From positions 1-64,000 of the forward strand of contig URKE01000001.1 of assembly GCA_900548285.1 (NCBI GenBank): DNA of 64,000 bases, given 5' to 3'. The stretch's first letter is position 1; each line of letters opens with the position of its first letter. The notes under the pieces are model-generated. The model had not been told where the DNA came from, searched no databases, and worked only from the letters and a program-made list of their open reading frames with translations. Positions 44,067-51,758 of the stretch are shown here, piece by piece. The position numbers were made by a program, and so were the translations under genes. This DNA comes from an uncultured Eubacteriales bacterium. Lineage in GTDB: Bacteria; Bacillota; Clostridia; Christensenellales; Borkfalkiaceae.

Positions 44067-44805
44067 GAATATCATAAGCATCAAAAATCTTAAAAAATCG
44101 TTCGGAGAACACGAAGTTTTAAAAGGCGTCGATCTCGACGTAAAAAAAGGCGAAGTCGTTTCCGTAATAGGCGCGTCCGGCTCGGGCAAAAGCACCATGC
44201 TTCGCTGCATAAATCTGCTCGAAACGCCGTCGGACGGGGAGATACTTTATAACGGACGGAATATTCAATCCGCCGATTTCGACGTTGCGGAATACAGAGC
44301 GAAAGTGGGAATGGTCTTTCAGCAGTTCAATCTGTTCAACAACATGGATGTGATGAAAAACTGCGTAATAGGGCAAATGAAGGTTTTAAAGAGAAGCAGG
44401 GAAGAAGCGGAAAAAATCGCGTTGGAATATCTCGGAAAAGTGGGAATGAGCGCGTTTATCAAAGCCCGCCCCGCTCAACTTTCGGGAGGTCAGAAGCAAA
44501 GAGTCGCCATCGCCCGCGCGCTGGCTATGAATCCCGACGTTCTTTTGTTCGACGAACCGACTTCGGCGCTGGACCCGGAAATGGTCGGCGAAGTTCTTTC
44601 CGTAATGAAAGCCCTTGCAAACACCGGACTTACGATGATAGTCGTAACTCACGAAATGCAGTTTGCCAAAGACGTTTCTTCGAGAGTGGTGTTTATGGAT
44701 GGAGGGTTTATCGCCGAGGACGACGCGCCCGAAGTTATTTTCGGAGAGCCGAAAAATCCGAGAACGAAGGAATTTCTGTTCAGGGTTTTGAACAAGGATA
44801 TTTAA
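44059..44805 (+). CDS. Amino-acid ABC transporter ATP-binding protein (GlnQ/ArtM type), probably for lysine
   Basis: 248 residues, complete. Walker A is GASGSGKSTMLRCINLLE (about 37), the Q-loop VGMVFQQFNLF, the signature LSGGQKQRVAIARALAM (about 140), Walker B VLLFDEPTSALDPEMV, and the H-loop VVTHEMQFA. It has the standard size without a regulatory domain. It hydrolyses ATP to drive the fused permease. A MITE-2 end lies five bases after its stop, followed by a terminator. Confidence 0.95.
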   Translation: MTENIISIKNLKKSFGEHEVLKGVDLDVKKGEVVSVIGASGSGKSTMLRCINLLETPSDGEILYNGRNIQSADFDVAEYRAKVGMVFQQFNLFNNMDVMKNCVIGQMKVLKRSREEAEKIALEYLGKVGMSAFIKARPAQLSGGQKQRVAIARALAMNPDVLLFDEPTSALDPEMVGEVLSVMKALANTGLTMIVVTHEMQFAKDVSSRVVFMDGGFIAEDDAPEVIFGEPKNPRTKEFLFRVLNKDI

Positions 44806-44809
44806 TGCG

Positions 44810-44836
44810 TAGGGATTTCATTCGTTATCACTAACA
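44810..44836 (+). mobile_element. MITE-2 solo end (relic)
   Basis: TAGGGATTTCATTCGTTATC followed by ACTAAC matches the terminal repeat of the complete MITE-2 at 54.5 kb with one mismatch to either arm. The rest of the element is missing. Confidence 0.7.
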
Positions 44837-44851
44837 TTCGTAATATTGACG

Positions 44852-44897
44852 GCGCGGCTCGCCCTTTGTTTAAGCAAAGGGCGAGCCGCGTGTTTTA
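44852..44897 (+). terminator. Intrinsic terminator after the lysine transporter
   Basis: 16-bp stem CGCGGCTCGCCCTTTG with its complement, loop TTTAAG, then TGTTTT. Confidence 0.85.
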
Positions 44898-45209
44898 ACG
44901 ATATTTTTTCTCGCAGAATTCTTCGGGTTTTATAACGATTCCCTTTATGTTTTTGAAGGCGAGGTCGGGTTTCCGTTTCGCCTTTTTCCTCGGCTTTTTC
45001 GGGGCGGCGGGCTTGCAGTCGGCGTTGCGGATATAGTAAATTTTAGGGTCGGGTTCATAGGCGGGCGCGGGAATATCGTCCTTTTTCCGTCCGGCGTCGC
45101 TCATTTTTTCTTTAACGTAGTTTCCGCCGAATTTAATAAGACAGGCGAATCCGAACGCCGCGCCGAACACCGTGACGAAAAGCAAGATTATCTGATATGC
45201 TTCGGGCAT
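44895..45209 (-). CDS. Hypothetical single-pass membrane protein
   Basis: 104 residues. One N-terminal hydrophobic helix (IILLFVTVFGAAFGFACLI) is followed by a basic, proline-rich cytoplasmic part (KPAAPKKPRKKAKRKPD). GAGG lies ten bases upstream. Not recognised. It stands alone between the lysine operon and the DeoC-like gene. Confidence 0.6.
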   Translation of the reverse strand: MPEAYQIILLFVTVFGAAFGFACLIKFGGNYVKEKMSDAGRKKDDIPAPAYEPDPKIYYIRNADCKPAAPKKPRKKAKRKPDLAFKNIKGIVIKPEEFCEKKYR

Positions 45210-45417
45210 AAATTTATTCCTCTTTTTGTTTTACTTTCCGTCGGAATTGTGGTAAAATATAGTTGCCGGCGGCTGAATATAGTATAGCGCGTCGGGATGA
45301 AGTTAAAAAGACAATTATTGTCGGAAATCGTCGGAATGTGTCGCATTGATTCCGCAGGCGTATAAAACCGATAATAAAAGTGGATAATTATTATAAATTA
45401 AAAGCGAGGTTGTGATT

Positions 45418-46485
45418 ATGAAAGGTAAAGAATTGAAGATCCGGGAAAAAACCGCGGACGTAAAAACCACAGACGTAAAAACCACAGACGTTAAAAATCC
45501 CGAAAACGTCGCCCCGGACACGGGAGCATCTCCGGTTGTAGTGGTCGAAAAAGAAAATCATAACGAAACGGTTTATACCGACGCGGCGCAGGCTTACGAT
45601 ACCAAGTCGACGGAAAAAGACGACGTTCGTTCCGATGATTTTTCGTATTCGTCAAAAAACAATGCGAACGCGTATGAAGAATTTAAAAATCCCGGCAACG
45701 GAAACAAAAACGACGACGAAACGTTTTCGCAGGAGCCGCGTTTCGGCAATGATACAACCGATAAGGCGTCGGTTATCTTCGGGCAGAGCGAAGATGAAAT
45801 GCGCCGCGAGTTCAAGGCGTTCAAAGCCGCGAAACTCTTCAAAAAATTCGATTGCGATCTCACCGATATCGTCAGTCCCGAAGTTCTCGATCAGAAACTT
45901 ATCGAGGTAAAAAATTACGGATTCGGCGGAGTCGTCATAACCCCGCAGAAAATAAAAATCGCCAAAGAAAAACTTGCAGGCACGGGCATCGAAATCGTTG
46001 CGGCAGTTTGTTTTCCGCTCGGCGAGGAAGCGTTCGGGGTAAAGAAGTACGCCATTAAAAAGGCTTTTGAAAAAGGCGCGGACAGAGTTTACGTTCCCGT
46101 CGGAATTTCCACGGTTAAATTCAACGCGACGGACGTTATGAAACGCGAATTTAAGAAAATTATCAGAGCCGCCAAAAAGAGAAAGGTTTCCGCCGTTCTC
46201 GAAAGCGGAATAATGACTTCTGCGGAAATCGAAAAAGCGGTTAAGGTTCTTAACGTCGCGGGCGTAAGGTCGTTTGTTTCGTCTTCGGGCTTTTTCGGCT
46301 CGGGCGAGAGCGTTTCGGCTGTCAAGAGTATAAGATATTATCTTGCCGGCGGAAGCGAAATCTGCGGATTCACCGCGAGCAGAAAAAGCGACGAAGCGGT
46401 GGGGCTTATGTCCGTTGCCGACAGACTTTTCGTCAAAAACGCCGCCGAACTCGCCGCAGACATAAAAGCCAACCTGAAATATTAA
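45418..46485 (+). CDS. Deoxyribose-phosphate aldolase (DeoC)-like protein without the Schiff-base lysine
   Basis: 355 residues from the ATG eight bases after GAGG. The first 120 residues are hydrophilic and disordered, and begin with a 15-bp repeat (DVKTTDVKTTDVKN). The rest follows the DeoC barrel: FDCDLTDIVSPEVLDQKLIE, VVITPQKIKIAKEKLAGTGI, VAAVCFPLGEEAFGVKKYAI, RVYVPVGISTVKF, VLESGIMTSAEIEKAVKVLN and VRSFVSSSGFFGSGESVSAV. At the place of the catalytic KTSTG motif it has VSSSGF, so the Schiff-base Lys is missing. It is probably not an active aldolase, but may bind a phosphorylated ligand. Confidence 0.75.
   Translation: MKGKELKIREKTADVKTTDVKTTDVKNPENVAPDTGASPVVVVEKENHNETVYTDAAQAYDTKSTEKDDVRSDDFSYSSKNNANAYEEFKNPGNGNKNDDETFSQEPRFGNDTTDKASVIFGQSEDEMRREFKAFKAAKLFKKFDCDLTDIVSPEVLDQKLIEVKNYGFGGVVITPQKIKIAKEKLAGTGIEIVAAVCFPLGEEAFGVKKYAIKKAFEKGADRVYVPVGISTVKFNATDVMKREFKKIIRAAKKRKVSAVLESGIMTSAEIEKAVKVLNVAGVRSFVSSSGFFGSGESVSAVKSIRYYLAGGSEICGFTASRKSDEAVGLMSVADRLFVKNAAELAADIKANLKY
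45457..45498 (+). repeat. 15-bp in-frame tandem repeat at the start of the DeoC-like gene
   Basis: GACGTAAAAACCACA twice, then a decayed copy GACGTTAAAAAT, coding (DVKTT)2-DVKN. Confidence 0.85.
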
Positions 46486-46524
46486 ACATTACCGCGTTGC
46501 TTGATTTTTTTGAGTCTGATACGC

Positions 46525-46553
46525 TTGACAAGCTGCGGGATAAGTTGTAGAAT
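46525..46553 (+). promoter_or_regulatory. Promoter of ribU
   Basis: TTGACA, 17 bases, TAGAAT, immediately before the FMN riboswitch. Confidence 0.7.
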
Positions 46554-46561
46554 GTAGCCGA

Positions 46562-46903
46562 AATCTTTGGGGCGGAGTGAAAATCTCCACCGGCAGTGAA
46601 GTTCCCTTTTTTCGGCGGCGGACAACGGTTTTGTCTGCAACCTAGCCACAGGTGATTGTGTTCGGACTCGGTCTTGCCATGTGTTTTTGACTAATACATC
46701 GTTGCGTTTCGCGTGTTATACGTATAGTATTAACGCGCTCACGCGCCTTGTCTTAGCCTAAAAACGCAAGGCAAGACTTGCTGGCAACCAAAACGGTCGG
46801 GCTGAAAACACGCGCTTTGACGGGGTGAAATTCCCCGACCGACGGTAAACCGTATGTCGGCAACGACGAATCTCTACGGTAAAGTCCGGATAAGAAAAGA
46901 TTC
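46562..46903 (+). ncRNA. FMN riboswitch (RFN element) containing an insertion
   Basis: The 5' part AATCTTTGGGGCGGAGTG followed by AAAATCTCCACCGGCAGT and the 3' part GGGGTGAAATTCCCCGACCG, CGACGGTAAA and GTCCGGATAAGAAAAGATT match the RFN blocks. P1 closes as AATCTTT/AAAGATT. Normal RFN elements are about 130-150 bases; this one is about 340 because a truncated MITE-1 (about 153 bases) lies between the halves and the 3' side has an extra segment. It should sense FMN and control ribU. Confidence 0.75.
46643..46795 (+). mobile_element. Truncated MITE-1 inside the FMN riboswitch
   Basis: Begins TAGCCACAGGTGATTGTGTT and stays close to positions 3260-3411 of the full MITE-1 for about 152 bases, with scattered substitutions. 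Similarity stops at CAACCAAAACG, the start of the internal inverted repeat, and the right terminal repeat is absent. Confidence 0.85.
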
Positions 46904-46934
46904 ATAAACTGCGAATCAAAGAAGTTTATTATTT

Positions 46935-46962
46935 GCCCCGTCCGATTTCGGACGGGGCTTTT
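46935..46962 (+). terminator. FMN riboswitch expression-platform terminator
   Basis: GCCCCGTCCGA pairs with GGACGGGGC followed by TTTT; the ribU ribosome-binding site GGAGG starts right after. Confidence 0.8.
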
Positions 46963-46979
46963 CGGAGGTTAAAATTATC

Positions 46980-47660
46980 ATGGAGCAAAAAAAAGAGCAA
47001 ACAACGGAACGGGAAGTCGCAGAAGAAAGCGTTGCCGACGAAAAAAAAGATGAAGCGGCAAGCGAAAAAAAAGAGGAAACGGCAAGCGAAAAAAAAGAGG
47101 AAACGGCAAGCGAAAAAAAATCAGGCCCGTTCACGGCGAAAAAACTTGCGCTTATAGCGGCATTCACCGCGCTCGCGTTCGGCGCGTCTTTTCTTGATTT
47201 TCCCGTTTTCCCCGCCGCGCCATTTTTAAAACTCGATTTTTCGTTCGCGATTATGCTTATCGGCGCTTACATGCTCGGCGCGTTGCCGGGCGAAATAACG
47301 GTTATCGCGTTCACGCTGTTCCGTCTGCCGCCCAGTCAGACGGGAATGATAGGCGAACTCGCAAACTTCATAATGGCGCAGTTTTTCGTGGTTGTTCCGT
47401 CGCTTATTTACGAGCGTAAAAGAAAATTTTCGGTCGTGGCGATAACTCTCACCGCCGCAACTCTGATTATTTCCGCGGTGTCGCTTCTCATAAACAGATA
47501 TCTCCTTTTTCCGTTTTATATGCAGGACGGAGCGGCGGCTTTTTTTGCCGACGTGTGGTATCTGATCATTCTTTTCAACTTGATAAAAGGCGCGTCAAAC
47601 GCCGTCATAACCGTGTTATTATATAAAAGACTGAAAAAAATACTTCACAAATTCCTGTAA
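46980..47660 (+). CDS. ribU: Riboflavin transporter, ECF substrate-binding subunit
   Basis: 226 residues. A hydrophilic Lys/Glu/Ala-rich N-terminus of about 45 residues, made of a 24-bp repeat, precedes six membrane helices. The RibU signature FPAAPFLKLDFSFAIMLIGA (about 75) is clear, with FRLPPSQTGMIGELANFIMA following. It binds riboflavin and works with a shared ECF energizing module, which is not in the window. The FMN riboswitch upstream supports the substrate. It ends directly before tsaE. Confidence 0.93.
   Translation: MEQKKEQTTEREVAEESVADEKKDEAASEKKEETASEKKEETASEKKSGPFTAKKLALIAAFTALAFGASFLDFPVFPAAPFLKLDFSFAIMLIGAYMLGALPGEITVIAFTLFRLPPSQTGMIGELANFIMAQFFVVVPSLIYERKRKFSVVAITLTAATLIISAVSLLINRYLLFPFYMQDGAAAFFADVWYLIILFNLIKGASNAVITVLLYKRLKKILHKFL
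47057..47119 (+). repeat. 24-bp in-frame tandem repeat in ribU
   Basis: Unit GGCAAGCGAAAAAAAAGAGG plus AAAC, about 2.7 copies, coding ASEKKEET. It lengthens the cytoplasmic N-terminus. Confidence 0.85.
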
Positions 47661-47678
47661 ATGGTATATAATCGGTAT
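47650..47678 (+). promoter_or_regulatory. Promoter overlapping the tsaE start, candidate leaderless transcript
   Basis: TTCACA, 17 bases, TATAAT, then six bases to the ATG at 47679. Transcription would begin at or next to the start codon. No Shine-Dalgarno site precedes either possible ATG. Confidence 0.45.
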
Positions 47679-48077
47679 ATGGTAAAAATTACGAAATCAC
47701 GCGAAGAAACGATAAAATTCGCCGAAGAATACGGCAAAACTCTGCGCGGCGGCGACGTGCTTCTGCTTGACGGGGAAATGGGAGCGGGCAAAACCGTTTT
47801 CACAAAGGGGATAGCCCTCGCTCTCGGAATCAATGCGGAAATAACAAGCCCCACTTACGCTTATCTCAACGATTACGACGGAAAACTTTATCATTACGAT
47901 TGCTACAGGCTTTCGTCCGGCGAGGACGCCGAGGCTTTGGGGCTTACGGAGTATTTTTACGGCAACGGCGTTTGCGTGGTGGAATGGAGCGAGAACATCG
48001 CCGACGTTCTGCCGGATAATTGCAAAAGAGTGAAAATAGAAAAAATCGACTTAAATACACGAAAAATTACTTATTAA
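47679..48077 (+). CDS. tsaE: tRNA threonylcarbamoyladenosine biosynthesis ATPase
   Basis: 132 residues; an ATG at 47661, directly after the ribU stop, would add six. Walker A is LDGEMGAGKTVFTKGIA (about 35), followed by ITSPTYAYLNDY and the family motif HYDCYRL, and VVEWSENI near 105. It energises the TsaBD complex in t6A37 formation on ANN-decoding tRNAs. It is followed ten bases later by tsaB. Confidence 0.93.
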   Translation: MVKITKSREETIKFAEEYGKTLRGGDVLLLDGEMGAGKTVFTKGIALALGINAEITSPTYAYLNDYDGKLYHYDCYRLSSGEDAEALGLTEYFYGNGVCVVEWSENIADVLPDNCKRVKIEKIDLNTRKITY

Positions 48078-48087
48078 AGAGGATGAA

Positions 48088-48708
48088 ATGAACTATCTTG
48101 CCATAGATACGAGCAGAAGCAGCCTTACGGTTGCCGTTGGCGGAAAAAACAAAGCGGTGAAATTTTTGCCCGATTGCGCGCTTACGCATTCGGTCGTTCT
48201 GATGGGCGAAATCGAAAACGCGCTCGCCGAAGCGGAAATCGACAAAAAGGATATCGACGTTTTCGCGTGCGCCGTAGGTCCGGGATCTTTCACGGGGATA
48301 AGAATAGGCGTTGCCACGGTCAAGGCACTCGCTTACGCGCTCGGGAAAAAGGTTCTCGGCGTAACCTCTTTCGATTCTCTTGCGTATAATGTATCAGACG
48401 GGCGTAAAAAACTCGCCGTAATAGACGCAAGGCACGGTAATTTTTACGCGTGCGGATACGCCGCCGACGGGCAAATCGACCTTTCGCCGCGGTTTATCGA
48501 TACCGCCGCGCTTTGCGGGCTGGCTCGGGAATACGAGATAATTTCGGACGAAAAAATCGAAAATTCCGACGGGTTTTCTTATTCGGTTGCCGACGTCAAA
48601 GACGGATTTATAAAAGCCGTGGAGGCGAATCTCGGCAAGGCGTCGGAGGACGCGGAAACGCTTGTTCCGCTTTACGTCAAGAAAAGTCAGGCGGAGGAAG
48701 AAGCGTGA
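48088..48708 (+). CDS. tsaB: tRNA threonylcarbamoyladenosine biosynthesis protein
   Basis: 206 residues. It begins MNYLAIDTSRSSLTVAVGG, the ASKHA phosphate-1 loop, then DVFACAVGPGSFTGIRIGVA (about 60), the TsaB/Kae1 signature, and VIDARHGNFYACGYA (about 110). It is the scaffold for TsaD in t6A synthesis. It overlaps rimI by four bases (GTGA), so the two are coupled. tsaD itself is not in the window. Confidence 0.94.
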   Translation: MNYLAIDTSRSSLTVAVGGKNKAVKFLPDCALTHSVVLMGEIENALAEAEIDKKDIDVFACAVGPGSFTGIRIGVATVKALAYALGKKVLGVTSFDSLAYNVSDGRKKLAVIDARHGNFYACGYAADGQIDLSPRFIDTAALCGLAREYEIISDEKIENSDGFSYSVADVKDGFIKAVEANLGKASEDAETLVPLYVKKSQAEEEA

Positions 48709-49283
48709 TAGGGGGCGCGAACGGTAACGCGAACGCCGACAAACGCGAAAACCGAAGCGGACACAAAAACGTAAGCGAGAACGCCGACAAGCGCGAAAAC
48801 CGAAGCGGACACAAAAACGTAAGCGAGAAAGGAGAAGAAATAACCGTCCGCAAGTGGGTAAGAGAGGACTGTTTCGCGGTTTCGGAGATCGAAAAACATT
48901 GTTTTTCCGATCCGTGGACGGAAGAAATGGTTATCGGTTCTTTTTCGGACGACTATTTTCTCGGCTACGTTGCCGAAACCGAGGGGAAAATTATCGGCTA
49001 CATCGGTTTGTCGGTCGTTTTCGACACCGCCGACGTTCTTCTCGTCGCCGTGATTGAGAAATATCGCAGGCGCGGCGTTGCGAAAACTCTTCTCGCACGC
49101 GCTTTCGAAGAAGCGAGGGAAAACGGCGCGGAACGCGCGATGCTCGAAGTGGACGTTAAAAACGCGGCGGCAATCGGGTGTTATCTTTGTTCCGGGTTTA
49201 AAAAAGTAGCCGAAAGAAAGAACTATTACGGAGCGGGGAAAGACGCTTTTATTATGGAGAAAATGTTATTAAACGACTTATAG
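48705..49283 (+). CDS. rimI: Ribosomal-protein-alanine N-acetyltransferase
   Basis: 192 residues from a GTG that overlaps the tsaB stop and follows GGAGGAAG. The GNAT domain starts near residue 48 (VRKWVREDCFAVSEIEKHCF, SDPWTEEMV) and contains the acetyl-CoA loop VIEKYRRRGVAKTLLARAFE and LEVDVKNAAAIGCYLCSGF. The first 47 residues are unusual: a polar tract of two 16-residue repeats (NADKRENRSGHKNVSE), which normal RimI proteins lack. The tsaE-tsaB-rimI order is common in Bacillota. Confidence 0.9.
   Translation: MIGGANGNANADKRENRSGHKNVSENADKRENRSGHKNVSEKGEEITVRKWVREDCFAVSEIEKHCFSDPWTEEMVIGSFSDDYFLGYVAETEGKIIGYIGLSVVFDTADVLLVAVIEKYRRRGVAKTLLARAFEEARENGAERAMLEVDVKNAAAIGCYLCSGFKKVAERKNYYGAGKDAFIMEKMLLNDL
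48731..48826 (+). repeat. 48-bp in-frame tandem duplication at the start of rimI
   Basis: Two units differing at one base (GAACGCCGACAAACGCGAAA versus GAACGCCGACAAGCGCGAAA). Recent by its near identity. Confidence 0.9.
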
Positions 49284-49285
49284 GC
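49269..49285 (+). other. Copy 6 of the recurrent motif, at the rimI/hydrolase junction
   Basis: TTAAACGACTTATAGGC, one mismatch to the consensus; it contains the rimI stop codon TAG. Confidence 0.6.
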
Positions 49286-49324
49286 GGACTTTCCGCTATC
49301 GTTGAGGGGCGTGGCGAAGTCCTT

Positions 49325-49984
49325 TTGGCGCTTCACGGCTACCTGGCAAGCAAGGAGAGTTTTTTAAAACAGATACGATTTTTTTCGGCGTTTTATAAGG
49401 TCGTCGCCGTCGATATGACGGGATTCGGCGAGTCGCCGGGAATGGAAAAACCTTATTCCGTGGACGATTATAAAAACGAAATCAGACGCGTCGTCGACGA
49501 ACTCGGGGTTGAAAAGTATAATATTCTCGCTCATTCTTTCGGGGCGAGGGTGGCGATTAAACTCGCCGCCGAAGATAAACGGATAAACAGAATAATTTTT
49601 ACGGGCGCTGCCGGCTTGAAGCCGAGAAGAAGTTTGAAATACTTTTTCAATAGGGCGTCTTTTTTAATGCTCAGAAGGCTTGTCCGAAAAGAAAAACTCG
49701 AGAGATTTTATTCGTCCGATTATCGCGCCTTGTCGCCCGTGATGAAAGAGAGTTTTAAAAAGATCGTTTCGGAAAATCTGGAGTCTTACGCAAAAAAAAT
49801 AACTGCAAGAACGCTTATTTTAAGCGGAAAAAAAGATACGGAAACGCCGCCTTATTCGCAAAAAAAGCTTCACAGGCTGATAAAGGGGTCGCGCCTTGTT
49901 TTTATCGGCGGGGGACATTTCTGTTTTGCGGATAATTCGTCAAAGTTCAACGCTGCGGCGTTTTCGTTTTTAGCGGAGGGGTGA
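49325..49984 (+). CDS. Alpha/beta hydrolase
   Basis: At least 219 residues from a TTG at 49325; the frame is open upstream to the rimI end (KRLIGGLSAIVEGRGEVLLA precedes LHGY), so the real protein is probably about 18 residues longer. No ATG, GTG or TTG with a ribosome site was found there; an ATT seven bases after GGAG is the nearest candidate. Hydrolase marks: LHGYLASKESF, VVAVDMTGFGESPG, nucleophile elbow ILAHSFGARVAI (Ser in the middle), acid LILSGKKDTETPP and GGGHFCF with the catalytic His. Substrate unknown. It lies between rimI and murF. Confidence 0.85.
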   Translation: MALHGYLASKESFLKQIRFFSAFYKVVAVDMTGFGESPGMEKPYSVDDYKNEIRRVVDELGVEKYNILAHSFGARVAIKLAAEDKRINRIIFTGAAGLKPRRSLKYFFNRASFLMLRRLVRKEKLERFYSSDYRALSPVMKESFKKIVSENLESYAKKITARTLILSGKKDTETPPYSQKKLHRLIKGSRLVFIGGGHFCFADNSSKFNAAAFSFLAEG

Positions 49985-49994
49985 AATTGCGGAA

Positions 49995-51605
49995 ATGATT
50001 TATTTTTTTGTCGCCGCCTGTCTTTCGGCGGTATGCGTTTACGTCTGCTTCGGCAGAAAATTCTTCGCCGTTTTTCAGCAATGCGCTTATCGATGCGGTG
50101 AATTTTTCGGCGCGCTTAAAAAGGAGTGTAAAAACGAAATCGAGTATTTATCGACTTATAGCCTGACTTTTTTCGTTTATTCGCTTGTTTTTTCGCCGCT
50201 TTTCGCGCTTGACGACGTTTTGTTTTCAACGGTGTTTTTTCTCGGAACGTTTGCGTTCGCGCTCGGCGTTTTCCTGAAAAACCGTCCGGTGAAAAAGGTG
50301 AGAATAACCGCAAGATTCGCAAGGATGACTTTTGTTTCGGTTTTGCTCTTTGTTTTGTCGACAGTCGGCTTTTGTTACGTCGGTTATCTTGTCGTCGGTT
50401 ATGATATTCCGCTTTGCCTTATCCTTTCGGCGTCGATAACGGTCGACGCGCTGACGTTGCCGTTTTTTATCTGCGCGGGGTGCGGCGCGTGGCTGCCGTA
50501 CGACAGGTTAACGTTTGCAAAATCCGTAAAAAGGTGCAAGCGTAAACTCGACGGTTTACCGGGTCTTATCAGAATCGGCATAACGGGCAGTTACGGTAAA
50601 ACTTCCGTCAAAAACATTCTCGAAAAGATGCTTTCGGTAAAATATCGGGTAGTGGCGACGCCACTTTCTTACAACACTCCGCTCGGGATTTGTAAAGCCG
50701 CGGAGAAAATAAACGCCGAAACGGAAATTTTTATTGCGGAAATGGGCGCGAGAAAGCCGGGCGACATAAAGGAACTTTGCAATATCGTCCGCCCGGACGT
50801 GGGGATTATAACGGGAATTTGCGGTCAGCATCTGGAAACTTTTTTATCTGTCGAAAACGTAAAATCGACCAAAAACGAACTTATAGCCGCGCTTCCGCTC
50901 GACGGCTATGCGTTTTTCTCCGCCGACAGCGCGGGCAGCCGCGAACTTTTTGAAAAGTGCGGTTTAAGCAAGTGTCTTGCCGGGGCGAGCGGCGGCGAAG
51001 TGTTCGTCGAATCGGTCGAAGAGCGGGAAGACGGGACGCATATCGCGATGAATATCGGCGGCAAAGCGTATTCGTTCACGACCGAACTTCGGGGACGGGC
51101 TAACGCGGGGAATATATGCCTTGCGGCGGCAGTCGCTCTCAAAACCGGAGTTTCGCCCGAAAGGATCGTCGTTGCGGCGGAAAGACTGAAACCATCGCCG
51201 CACAGGCTCGAAGTTATCAGAGCGAACGGCGTGATCATAATCGACGACAGTTACAATGCCAACGTGGAGAGCGTGAAAGCCGCCGCGGAAGTACTCGGGT
51301 GTTTCAAAGGAAAAAAATACGTCGTCACGCCGGGTGTCGTCGAAGGGGGAGCGTCGGCGGAAAAAATCAACGCGGACGTTGGGGAAATTCTTTCGCGCGT
51401 GGCGGACGAAATAATCGCCGTCGGGTTTAATTCTGCCGACATCGCGGAGGGAGCGGATAAGGGAGCGGATAAGGGAACGCATAAGAGAACGGCGGTCGTC
51501 GAGGCGAACAATATCGAAGAGGCGAAAACGATTCTCAACGCGAAACTGAAAAAAGGAGACGCGGTACTGTTTCTTAACGATATTCCCGACAGATACGGCG
51601 CGTGA
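49995..51605 (+). CDS. murF: MurF-type ligase with an N-terminal membrane region
   Basis: 536 residues. The first 170 form five or so hydrophobic segments (MIYFFVAACLSAVCVYVCF and later). The Mur ligase part has the P-loop GITGSYGKTSVKNIL (about 195), FIAEMGARKPGDIKELC, GITGICGQHLETF, the central GRANAGNICLAAAVAL and the C-terminal IIIDDSYNANVESVKAAAEV. MurF adds D-Ala-D-Ala to UDP-MurNAc-tripeptide, and ddl follows, which fits. The membrane extension is found in some Clostridia-type MurF homologues. A 12-bp repeat (GADKGADKGTHK) and a 46-bp repeat mark the end. Confidence 0.88.
   Translation: MIYFFVAACLSAVCVYVCFGRKFFAVFQQCAYRCGEFFGALKKECKNEIEYLSTYSLTFFVYSLVFSPLFALDDVLFSTVFFLGTFAFALGVFLKNRPVKKVRITARFARMTFVSVLLFVLSTVGFCYVGYLVVGYDIPLCLILSASITVDALTLPFFICAGCGAWLPYDRLTFAKSVKRCKRKLDGLPGLIRIGITGSYGKTSVKNILEKMLSVKYRVVATPLSYNTPLGICKAAEKINAETEIFIAEMGARKPGDIKELCNIVRPDVGIITGICGQHLETFLSVENVKSTKNELIAALPLDGYAFFSADSAGSRELFEKCGLSKCLAGASGGEVFVESVEEREDGTHIAMNIGGKAYSFTTELRGRANAGNICLAAAVALKTGVSPERIVVAAERLKPSPHRLEVIRANGVIIIDDSYNANVESVKAAAEVLGCFKGKKYVVTPGVVEGGASAEKINADVGEILSRVADEIIAVGFNSADIAEGADKGADKGTHKRTAVVEANNIEEAKTILNAKLKKGDAVLFLNDIPDRYGA
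50148..50161 (+). other. Copy 7 of the recurrent motif, inside murF
   Basis: TTATCGACTTATAGCC, in a different codon phase from the other coding copies (TTA TCG ACT TAT AGC). Confidence 0.65.
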
Positions 51606-51697
51606 ATTACGGCGTATCGGAATCGATAAATAAACAAGATACGGCGCGTGAATTACGGCGTATCGGAATCGATAAACAAACAAGATACGGCGCGTAA
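51591..51697 (+). repeat. 46-bp tandem repeat at the murF end
   Basis: Unit starting AGATACGGCGCGTGAATTAC, 2.3 copies with one change; the murF stop codon lies in the first unit. Confidence 0.9.
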
Positions 51698-51758
51698 ACC
51701 GACGTAAAAATTCCGAATCTTGTCGCGACTTTCAAAAAAACATATTAAGGAGGGTTAA

